Shown piece by piece: positions 1 through 6,774 of a stretch of DNA of 33,585 bases. The stretch's first letter is position 1; every line of letters starts with the position of its first letter. Origin of the DNA: Crocinitomicaceae bacterium (GTDB taxonomy: Bacteria; Bacteroidota; Bacteroidia; Flavobacteriales_D; Crocinitomicaceae); the NCBI GenBank assembly GCA_029247685.1, contig JAQWKT010000005.1:1-33585 (forward strand), read 5' to 3'. The translations under genes and the position numbers were made by a program. Below the pieces are notes generated by a model that was not told the DNA's origin, searched no databases, and saw only the letters and a list, made by a program, of their open reading frames with translations.

Positions 1-579
1 TTAAGCAATAAAAAAAACGACACTAGTTTTGTTTATCATTTAAATAATGAGGGAGACACAATAATGAGGGGGTATTATAGAAATGGCTTACCAATTGGAA
101 CATGGTATTTAAATAAAAAAATTGATTACGAATTTAACATAGATGTCTTTTTGAATCAAAAGAAAAACAAAGAATACAATTCTCTTTTAGAACAAAGCCG
201 TAGGAGTACCACATTTGATTCCCTTACTTTTCTCATTATTAAAAATGAAGGTGTAAAAGCTTTATCATACGAAAAATATTTTACTCTATTTGAACATGGG
301 CTAAAAAACCTTACACCTAATGGGTTTTATTTTAAAGGAGAAATCGATATTGCAAAATTCTTAAAATTAGATGAAAAAACTGAAGATGAAACTTTTATTT
401 CAAGTGATCTTGGCATTTTAAATTCTTTAATATATGAATATGGATTTCTATCAAGCAAATTTGCAAATGAGGAAGAAGAAGGCGAAGAAGAGTATGGGGA
501 TGATGAAATTGAGCGACCTGATGAGAGATTTAATCGAGATCATATAAATAGAGAAATGAAGAGTCTCGGATTTAAATAG
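1..579 (+). CDS. MORN-repeat-like protein, 5' end cut by window edge
   Basis: The reading frame is open from base 1, so the ATG at 64 is unlikely to be the true start and the gene begins before the window. Translated from base 1, the first 40 residues read like a MORN/YwqK-type repeat: a short beta hairpin with NNEGDTIMRGYYRNGLPIGT followed by W-Y. Such repeats occur in many Bacteroidota cell-envelope proteins of unknown function. The remaining 150 residues match no family I know. The C-terminal part has a strongly acidic run (EEEEGEEEYGDDE) and ends in a charged, probably helical segment. No membrane span is visible in the part present. The MORN assignment rests on one repeat, so I hold it loosely. 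The gene ends 99 bp before the next gene on the same strand. Confidence 0.6.
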   Translation, partial: LSNKKNDTSFVYHLNNEGDTIMRGYYRNGLPIGTWYLNKKIDYEFNIDVFLNQKKNKEYNSLLEQSRRSTTFDSLTFLIIKNEGVKALSYEKYFTLFEHGLKNLTPNGFYFKGEIDIAKFLKLDEKTEDETFISSDLGILNSLIYEYGFLSSKFANEEEEGEEEYGDDEIERPDERFNRDHINREMKSLGFK

Positions 580-678
580 TCGATGTGAAAATATCTTTCA
601 AATAGTCAATTTTCTTAATTTATAAACCTGTTAATTATAATTTGTATATTACATATCATACATCATTATAATAATAAC

Positions 679-1341
679 ATGAAAAAAATTCTACTTTCTC
701 TAAGCTTACTTTGCTTTTTAAATTTAAATGCACAAACCTTTAATTGCGGTGACATGCTAATTGACACAAGAGATGGAAATACTTATCAAACCATCCTTGT
801 TGGATCTCAATGTTGGATGGCAGAGAACCTCAATTTAGGGAACATGATTGCACATAATACTCACCAAACAAATAATGGCCAATATGAGAAATATTGCATT
901 GGTGATTCTTTGAGTAATTGCGACACCTACGGAGGATTGTATCAGTGGAATGAAACAATGCAATATTCTTCATCGTCCAGTCAAGGTATTTGTCCATCGG
1001 GATGGCATGTGCCAAGTTATTCAGAATGGAAGAATTTAGAAATGGAATTGGGAATGACACAAGCACAAGCAGATTTAGATGGTTTTAGAGGAACAGATCA
1101 AGCTACTCAGCTTGTGTTAGGAGGCACATCGGGCTTTAATGTTCTTTATGCGGGAGCTTTTAGCGGACTTCACTTAACCCTTTCTGCACCAGGGGATCAT
1201 AATTTAATATGTTCAAGCACTATCGCCGCCAATGGGAAACAACAAAAAAGAGGCTTTTATGATTTTGAAGGTAGAGTATTTCGAGGGTCAGGAAGTTGCC
1301 CTTGTGCTTACGATTACGGATATAGTGTTCGATGTATTTAA
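679..1341 (+). CDS. FISUMP-domain secreted protein, probably truncated by a stop
   Basis: The protein starts with a signal peptide (MKKILLSLSLLCFLNLNAQ, cleavage probable after NAQ). The mature part is a FISUMP domain (Fibrobacter succinogenes major paralogous domain), a family of secreted, often lipid-anchored surface proteins of unknown role. Typical elements are DTRDGNTYQTILVGSQCWMA with the following ENLN, the YGGLYQWNE segment, CPSGWHVPS.SEW, and the closing GYSVRC. Cysteines are plentiful, as expected for an exported disulfide protein. The frame stops with TAA at 1339, just after the usual domain end, where family members commonly carry a further charged residue. The same frame then continues into a recognisable type IX sorting tail (see 1342-1620). 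The protein is therefore probably made without its sorting signal, and the locus may be a young pseudogene. The domain call is secure; the functional state is inference. Confidence 0.8.
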   Translation: MKKILLSLSLLCFLNLNAQTFNCGDMLIDTRDGNTYQTILVGSQCWMAENLNLGNMIAHNTHQTNNGQYEKYCIGDSLSNCDTYGGLYQWNETMQYSSSSSQGICPSGWHVPSYSEWKNLEMELGMTQAQADLDGFRGTDQATQLVLGGTSGFNVLYAGAFSGLHLTLSAPGDHNLICSSTIAANGKQQKRGFYDFEGRVFRGSGSCPCAYDYGYSVRCI

Positions 1342-1620
1342 GACCAAGCAAGTTCATTAATTGAGCTAAAAGATCCTTTTTATTCTTTTAATGTATACCC
1401 CAACCCGACAACAAAATTTATAAATATCGACTTTACTCAATCATCAGAATTTGTTGAATTTGATGTTGAAATTTTAAATGTTATGGGTTAAAACATAAAA
1501 CAAGTAAAGGTTAGTTCACCATCAACCGCTATTGATATTAGAGATTTTCCAAATGGACTTTATTTAGTTAAGGTTTGTATCAATGATAAAACGGAGGTAC
1601 ACCAAGTACTTAAACAATAA
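1342..1620 (+). pseudogene. Detached type IX secretion sorting tail (Por_Secre_tail remnant)
   Basis: This stretch would otherwise be a gap of more than 300 bases. Reading on in the frame of the FISUMP gene gives about 90 residues with the hallmarks of the C-terminal type IX sorting domain: FNVYPNPTTKFINIDF, then VEILNVMG-stop-NIKQV, then IDIRDFPNGLYLVKV, ending in VHQVLKQ and TAA at 1618-1620. Two in-frame TAA codons interrupt it: 1339-1341, and 1489-1491 in the spot where many family members have MGQ. The second is explained by one C-to-T change from CAA. There is no start codon in a useful place, so the piece is unlikely to be translated alone. I read it as the lost 3' end of the upstream gene. 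Confidence 0.8.
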
Positions 1621-1653
1621 TTGCTTTTCTAAATCCTTTGTGATTTTAATTGT

Positions 1654-1677
1654 AAAAAAAGCTTAAATAGTTAAGCT
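1654..1677 (-). terminator. Intrinsic terminator of the holB transcript
   Basis: Read on the minus strand, AGCTTAA-CTAT-TTAAGCT forms a 7-bp stem with a 4-base loop (plus-strand 1660-1677) and runs directly into seven T (1654-1660). The holB stop codon TAA lies inside the ascending stem. The opposite orientation has seven A before the stem and no T run after it, so it is directional. Confidence 0.8.
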
Positions 1678-2780
1678 CGATGTATGGCTCGCATTACCCA
1701 AAAACTTAACTGTGAAAATAAAATCTTTGTGTTTGCATTTCGATCAATACTTCGGTAGGCCTCGTCAAATTTTTTCATAAATATCTCAATGTTGTTGCCA
1801 GTAATAAACACTGCAAATTTTGAAAGAAAGTCCATTTCTTTTTCGGAAACAAACAATTCTTTTTCTTGATGATAATTATTTAAAAGACTCATTCTAAAGA
1901 GATGAATCGCATAAGAAATAAAGGTTTTTTGATGTTCTTTTGAATACCCTGAAATCTCTTCCGCCCAATCGAGCATTGCCACTACATTTTTTTTGTAACA
2001 AATGCGCATTAGCTTAACAAAAAGATCAAAATGCAATTCGCTTAGTCCATCTTCGTTGGACAGGCTTACTAAATCTCCTTCACTAAATGCCGCTTTTGTT
2101 TGTGCAGTAGCTTCGCCCATATTTAATCTATCCATTAAGTATCGTTGTAATGGCTCCTGTTCGATTTTGGGCACATTGATTAGTTGAACTCTAGAAATTA
2201 TGGTTGGTAAAATGTTTTCAACAGAAGCGCTTAGCAAAATAAAAATTGTTTTTGGCTGTGGCTCTTCTATAATTTTTAAAAGTTTGTTGGAACAAGACAA
2301 ATTCATTGCTTCTAAAGACCAAATTAGCATCACCTTATATCCTCCTTCAAAGGACTTTAAGAAAAGTTTTTGTAAAATAGACTTACTTTCTTCCACTCCA
2401 ATGATGGGTTTTCTTTCTTTAGGGTCGATTTTTTTTATCCAATCGTATAAATCAAAATATCTTTTTTCTTGAACTATTTCTCTCCAATCTGAAAGAAAAG
2501 CATCGGACAAGTTAGAGATTGCTTGTATCGAAGGAAAAGAAAAATGAAGATCTGGATGTTGGAGTTTTTTCGTTTTTAGACAAGAGTTACAAACACCACA
2601 ACTATCTTCTTCTGTTTTGTTTTCACAAAAAAGATACTTCGCATAAGCAAGCGCCAGGGGTAATGTTCCATATCCGGGCTTGCCATTTAATAAAATCGCA
2701 TGAGGCACCTTTTTGGAACGAACCTGTTTTATAAGGTTCTTTTTTAACTCTTTTTGTCCAACTACGTCTTTAAAAAACAT
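1671..2780 (-). CDS. holB: DNA polymerase III subunit delta' (clamp loader)
   Basis: This is the delta' subunit of the replicative clamp loader, which opens the sliding clamp together with delta and the ATPase subunits. The 369 residues start with FKDVVGQ..LK..L, the AAA+ fold opening of this family. The P-loop region (residues 33-40, GKPGYGTL) has Thr where the catalytic Lys would be, fitting the known non-hydrolysing role of delta'. Four cysteines at 52, 61, 64 and 67 form the Cx8Cx2Cx2C zinc module. A sensor-like ...NKLLKIIEEP...SRVQ stretch follows, with SRV in place of the usual SRC. It lies 32 bp downstream of the glycosyltransferase-like gene on the same strand and ends in an intrinsic terminator. 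Confidence 0.88.
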   Translation of the reverse strand: MFFKDVVGQKELKKNLIKQVRSKKVPHAILLNGKPGYGTLPLALAYAKYLFCENKTEEDSCGVCNSCLKTKKLQHPDLHFSFPSIQAISNLSDAFLSDWREIVQEKRYFDLYDWIKKIDPKERKPIIGVEESKSILQKLFLKSFEGGYKVMLIWSLEAMNLSCSNKLLKIIEEPQPKTIFILLSASVENILPTIISRVQLINVPKIEQEPLQRYLMDRLNMGEATAQTKAAFSEGDLVSLSNEDGLSELHFDLFVKLMRICYKKNVVAMLDWAEEISGYSKEHQKTFISYAIHLFRMSLLNNYHQEKELFVSEKEMDFLSKFAVFITGNNIEIFMKKFDEAYRSIDRNANTKILFSQLSFWVMRAIHRA

Positions 2781-2812
2781 CTTGTAAAGATAACTTTTTG
2801 TTGGAGACTTTT

Positions 2813-3898
2813 TTAACTAATAATGAAATCGTAATACCGCTTTCTTTGCGTTTTTACAGCAAATCTGCTTTCTTGAGAAAGCTTTTCTTGAATGTCTTTT
2901 AGCTGAGAAGGAGCAAGGGTTAATTTTTCCAAAAAATCAGAAAAAGAATACAATAAAGCAAACTCTTTAAAGTCTTCCCAAGAGCTATAATTCGCATGAA
3001 TTAAAAGTGGAATATTGTAAGAAAAACTAACATTTATGGTTCCAGAAATTTGATTGGAAAAATACTCTTTCGCACTAGCTGTTTGGGGATGAACCATCGG
3101 CCAAAGAAAATCTGCTTTTTGGATGTAGGATAGAAACTCATCAACCGGTAAAAATCGATCAAAATAAACAATGTTATCACTAATCTTCTGCGGCTTTAAA
3201 ATACTTAAAAAATCTTGAACATCTGGTTTATTTGGGTTTGATTTCCCAAGAAATATAAATTGAATATTTGGGCATTTTTTTATCGCCTGTTGCATTAATG
3301 GCAAACTCCCAAATAAATCTTTTCTTCTTTGCTCCAATTCGCCTGGCACAATAACCCAAAGGGTGTTTTCGCTTTTTTTAACTTCTTTTTTAGTAGAAGG
3401 GAACTCTAAAGGATAAAAATAATCTAGCTTTATCTTATTGGATTTATTTGCTCTTTGATAAAGCGTTTTGTTTAACACTAGGTATTTCTTTATCTTTTTG
3501 CTGATTATTTTTTGCGTAAAACTATTTTCTAGTTTTTTAATGGTGTGCAAAACACCTATAAGCTCTATTTTTGAAGGAGCAATAATTGTGAAATCACGTA
3601 CCAAGCTTCCTTGTGCAGTATTAAAAACAATCTTTTGAACCCCTTTTTGCAAAAGCATTTTTCTTAAAAAAAACAATTGTTTGATGTTTTTAAACCAAGA
3701 ACCGAACGTTACAAAAGGGATAAAATCGGCAACTAAAGGTTCTAAAAAACGATTTCTTTGCCAAATGTCCTTTTGACAGATTAATAAAACACGATCTTTT
3801 TTTTCTGCCAATGCATTTATTTGCGATAAAAGACATTCATCATGGGATTTGCCAAATTCTATAATTGCAACTATCAAAAGAGATTTGTTTAGCGTCAA
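2813..3898 (-). CDS. Glycosyltransferase-like protein (probable GT-B fold)
   Basis: The 361 residues look like a GT-B glycosyltransferase without a clear family. There is an N-terminal strand (KSLLIVAIIEFG) and a central linker. The C-terminal half contains a strand-turn of the type TLWVIVPGELEQRRKDL, then NIQFIFLGKS, then VYFDRFLPVDEFLSYIQKAD, which matches the donor-binding half of GT4-like enzymes. The usual E-x7-E pattern is not clear, so I give no substrate. The start is doubtful. The TTG at 3898 overlaps a perfect TATTTTTG box (3896-3903, minus strand); if that box is the -7 promoter element, translation must begin later, for example at the TTG at 3877. No transmembrane span or signal peptide is visible. 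It is probably co-transcribed with holB. Confidence 0.6.
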   Translation of the reverse strand: MTLNKSLLIVAIIEFGKSHDECLLSQINALAEKKDRVLLICQKDIWQRNRFLEPLVADFIPFVTFGSWFKNIKQLFFLRKMLLQKGVQKIVFNTAQGSLVRDFTIIAPSKIELIGVLHTIKKLENSFTQKIISKKIKKYLVLNKTLYQRANKSNKIKLDYFYPLEFPSTKKEVKKSENTLWVIVPGELEQRRKDLFGSLPLMQQAIKKCPNIQFIFLGKSNPNKPDVQDFLSILKPQKISDNIVYFDRFLPVDEFLSYIQKADFLWPMVHPQTASAKEYFSNQISGTINVSFSYNIPLLIHANYSSWEDFKEFALLYSFSDFLEKLTLAPSQLKDIQEKLSQESRFAVKTQRKRYYDFIIS

Positions 3899-3903
3899 AA
3901 ATA
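3896..3903 (-). promoter_or_regulatory. Possible -7 box TATTTTTG over the glycosyltransferase start
   Basis: TATTTTTG on the minus strand fits the Bacteroidota -7 consensus TAnnTTTG in all six fixed positions. Its last three bases are the TTG that would be the longest start of the gene. I see no clear -33 TTTG at the right distance, so the call rests on one box. Confidence 0.4.
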
Positions 3904-3982
3904 CACATAGATTATCTATTTTTTAATTCGGTAAAAACTAAATTCCTTATATTAGTGATTAGAGTTAGTTAAATAGATAATA

Positions 3983-4396
3983 ATGGCAACAGTATTCGAA
4001 ACACATCTTATTGGGAATCTTGGCAAAGATGCTTCTGTAAAATCTCTTGATGGGCAAGCAATTGCAATCAATTTTCCGGTTGCACACAACCAAAACTGGA
4101 AAGACAAAAGAAGTGGACAACTAAAAACCAAAACCACTTGGATTAACTGCACTATCTGGAAACAAGAAGGCGCAAATCTTCGCATTTTGGATTTTTTAAA
4201 AAAAGGTACGCTAGTCGAATTAACTGGATCCCCAGTATCAAAAGCATATCAATTAGACGATGGAACTATTCGTTCTGAAATTCGATTAAATGTTAACAAA
4301 ACAAACATCTTACGAACGGTTAATAGAGATGAAAGTGCCGATGAATTAAGTAGCGATGAAAACATAGACGACATTTACGCGGAAGACTCTTTTTAG
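3983..4396 (+). CDS. ssb: Single-stranded DNA-binding protein
   Basis: This is an OB-fold SSB that coats single-stranded DNA in replication and repair. The N-terminal 105 residues carry the family pattern: HLIGNLGKDASVK, then AINFPVAHNQNWKDK, then TTWINCTIWKQEGANL, then LKKGTLVELTGSP. The tail is acidic and ends DDIYAEDSF, a variant of the usual DDIPF tip that recruits partner proteins such as RecG and PriA. At 137 residues it is shorter than the 178-residue E. coli protein because the Gly/Pro-rich linker is almost missing, as in many Bacteroidota. The start ATG follows an A/T-rich leader without a Shine-Dalgarno site. It is transcribed away from the glycosyltransferase-holB pair. The tail-binding helicase RecG is encoded nearby on the other strand. 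Confidence 0.93.
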   Translation: MATVFETHLIGNLGKDASVKSLDGQAIAINFPVAHNQNWKDKRSGQLKTKTTWINCTIWKQEGANLRILDFLKKGTLVELTGSPVSKAYQLDDGTIRSEIRLNVNKTNILRTVNRDESADELSSDENIDDIYAEDSF

Positions 4397-4429
4397 CTCC
4401 ATTATTTACCGTATAAGCAAAAAACTAAG

Positions 4430-4673
4430 GTCATTAAACTACTAATTTCTTTTCTCTTTATCTCTCTTTTTTCTTTTAGTCAAACCGAGGATATAATTGA
4501 ATTTCCTGACGTGGAAGCAGAATTACCGAGAGGTGCTTCTGCACTTAAAAAGTTTGTTCTTGAAAATACCGAATTCCCATCGGCTTGTGCCAAAATGGGC
4601 CCCTGGGGAAGTTAGTGGCAAAGCATGCCGAACTTTTATGAGATATCCATTTAACTTTACGATTTCAAATTAG
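4430..4673 (+). pseudogene. Decayed TonB C-terminal-domain gene
   Basis: This lies in the 279-bp gap between ssb and recG. Reading from ATT at 4433 gives IKLLISFLFISLFSFSQTED, a convincing signal peptide, then IIEFPDVEAELPRGASALKK and FVLENTEFPSACAKMG. This matches the opening of the TonB C-terminal domain (usual form: ..PEFPGG..AL..FI..N..YP..A...G..G.V). No ATG exists in frame; ATT-AAA looks like a mutated ATG-AAA behind a TAAGG stretch. A TAG stops the frame at 4613-4615. In the next frame the text goes on as GEVSGKACRTF, the expected following strand, so an indel near 4607 also seems present. Only about 60-80 residues of a normally longer gene remain. Confidence 0.65.
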
Positions 4674-4675
4674 CT

Positions 4676-6769
4676 TTAGGAAATCTTTCCCCAATCTGGT
4701 TTTTCTTGGAGTGTTTTTATCATCTTTTTTCGCAACATGAGGTGTTCTTTTTTTTGAAGTTGAGGGTCTTCTTTTAGAATGTTTTTTGCAACAGATCTAG
4801 CCAAAGTAACCAATTGCCCATCTTTGGACAAGTCGGCTATTTTTAAATCTAAAAGCCCGCTTTGTTTGGTTCCTAATATATCTCCTGGGCCTCGAAGTTT
4901 TAAATCTACTTCGGCAATTTCAAATCCGTCATTTGTTCGAGACATGGTAGACATTCTTAATTTAGAATCTGCAGACAACTTACTTCCTGTCATTAAAATG
5001 CAATAGGACTTTTCTGCTCCTCTACCCACTCTTCCTCGTAATTGATGCAATTGTGACAACCCAAATCGCTCAGCACTTTCGATAACCATCACACTTGCAT
5101 TTGGCACGTTAACACCAACCTCAATAACGGTGGTTGCCACCATAATGTTTGTTTCCCCTTTTACAAACCTCTCCATTTCCAAGTTTTTATCGTCGGGTTT
5201 CATTTTTCCATGCACAATGCTAACCTTATAATCCGGAAGAGGAAAAGACCTACTAATGGATTCATAGCCATCCATTAAATTATTAAAGTCTAGTTTTTCT
5301 GACTCCTCAATCAATGGATACACAATATAAATTTGTCTTCCTTTTGCTATTTCTTTTCGCAAAAAAGAAAATAAATTTAGTCTACTCGAATCAAATCGAT
5401 GATACGTAGAAATTGGTTTTCTTCCCGGAGGTAATTCGTCGATAATCGATACATCTAGATCTCCATAAAAAGTCATGGCCAAAGTTCTTGGAATAGGGGT
5501 TGCTGTCATTACTAATACATGTGGAGGGGAGGTGTTTTTTTTCCACATTTTAGCACGTTGTGCAACGCCAAAACGATGTTGCTCATCAATAACTACAAAT
5601 CCCAAATTATGAAACTTAACTACGTCTTCTAAAATCGCGTGGGTACCAATCAATATATTTATTTCACCAGAGGCAAGTTTCAAGTGCAGCTCTTTTCGGT
5701 ATTTCGTTTTGGAAGACCCCGTCAATAAGGAAACCTTTACGTTTGTTTTTTCGAGAAGATCTTTAATGGTTTGAAAATGTTGTGTAGCCAGTATTTCTGT
5801 AGGAGCAATTAATGCTGCTTGAAACCCATTACCAACACCTATTAACATGGAAAGAAGAGCTACAAATGTTTTTCCACTTCCTACATCTCCTTGTAAAAGC
5901 CGGTTCATTTGCTCGCCAGATAAAAAGTCTTTTCTAATCTCCTTTATTGCTTTTTTTTGAGCATTGGTTAAATCAAAAGGCATACAATTTTCATAAAAAA
6001 AAGAAAAAGATTCCCCCACATTCGAAAAGACAAAACCTTTGTTTTTTCTTTTCCCTATTTGTTTTCTTAGCAAAAGCTCTAATTGAAGAAAAAATAATTC
6101 TTCAAACTTTAATCTTTGTATGGCTTTTTGAGCATCTTGTATAGACTTCGGGAAATGAATGTTTTTTATAGCATCATTTATAGAAACCAATCTTAGTTGT
6201 TCGCAAATACGAATTGGTAAAAAATCTTCAAAAGGATCTTTTAATTGCGAAAAAAGTTCGTGCATTATGTTTTTTATCCCTTTGGAATGAAGCCCTGATT
6301 TTCCAAGTTTTTCACTAGAAGAATAAACCGGCTGAAGACCTGATGCCTTTTTAAAGTCGATCCATTCATCCATTTCAGGATGAACAATGCTCCATTTTCC
6401 AGCATACTGCTTTGCTTTTCCATAAACAAGGTATTCGCTATTTAATTTAATGGCTGATTTAATCCACCTAACCCCTCTAAACCACTGTAATTCTATTCTT
6501 CCAGAAGAATCTTCAAACACAGCCACTAGTCTTTTTTTTCTGGGTTGGCCAAGTTCTTTTATGTTAATGATTTTCCCTTTTAACTGCACTGGATTTTCTT
6601 GATCAGCAACTTCACTAATCAAGTGATACTTTAGTCTATCAATATATCTAAATGGATAATGCTTTATCAAGTCCCCAAATGAAAAAACAGACAATTCTTC
6701 ATTAAGAAGCTTTGCCCTTTGTGGACCAACTCCTTTAAGATAAGATATAGCCGTTTCTAAAAAAATCAT
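4676..6769 (-). CDS. recG: ATP-dependent DNA helicase RecG
   Basis: RecG is a branch-migrating helicase that regresses stalled forks and processes Holliday junctions. The 697 residues have the full layout: an N-terminal wedge/OB domain (about 1-250, with the early LKGVGP..A..L element), helicase domain 1 with P-loop GDVGSGKT (294-301), the DEQH box (395-398) and TATPIPRT (422-429), and domain 2 with VATTVIEVGVNVPNA and QLRGRVGRG. The C-terminal GTKQSGLLDLKIADL segment is also typical. The length is normal for the family and nothing is missing. The gene starts 5 bp after the stop of the membrane-YceI gene, so the two are very likely co-transcribed. Confidence 0.96.
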   Translation of the reverse strand: MIFLETAISYLKGVGPQRAKLLNEELSVFSFGDLIKHYPFRYIDRLKYHLISEVADQENPVQLKGKIINIKELGQPRKKRLVAVFEDSSGRIELQWFRGVRWIKSAIKLNSEYLVYGKAKQYAGKWSIVHPEMDEWIDFKKASGLQPVYSSSEKLGKSGLHSKGIKNIMHELFSQLKDPFEDFLPIRICEQLRLVSINDAIKNIHFPKSIQDAQKAIQRLKFEELFFLQLELLLRKQIGKRKNKGFVFSNVGESFSFFYENCMPFDLTNAQKKAIKEIRKDFLSGEQMNRLLQGDVGSGKTFVALLSMLIGVGNGFQAALIAPTEILATQHFQTIKDLLEKTNVKVSLLTGSSKTKYRKELHLKLASGEINILIGTHAILEDVVKFHNLGFVVIDEQHRFGVAQRAKMWKKNTSPPHVLVMTATPIPRTLAMTFYGDLDVSIIDELPPGRKPISTYHRFDSSRLNLFSFLRKEIAKGRQIYIVYPLIEESEKLDFNNLMDGYESISRSFPLPDYKVSIVHGKMKPDDKNLEMERFVKGETNIMVATTVIEVGVNVPNASVMVIESAERFGLSQLHQLRGRVGRGAEKSYCILMTGSKLSADSKLRMSTMSRTNDGFEIAEVDLKLRGPGDILGTKQSGLLDLKIADLSKDGQLVTLARSVAKNILKEDPQLQKKEHLMLRKKMIKTLQEKPDWGKIS

Positions 6770-6774
6770 TATCC

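Noticed and set aside
1339-1491. A changed genetic code in which TAA is read as an amino acid, given two TAA codons in one long frame
   Set aside because: Many other genes here end properly with TAA (holB, recG, ssb neighbours, moaCB) and none contains an internal TAA, so the stops are local damage.
2002-2734. Three plus-strand frames opposite holB
   Set aside because: They are shadows of the conserved holB coding strand; none has a start context or a recognisable domain.
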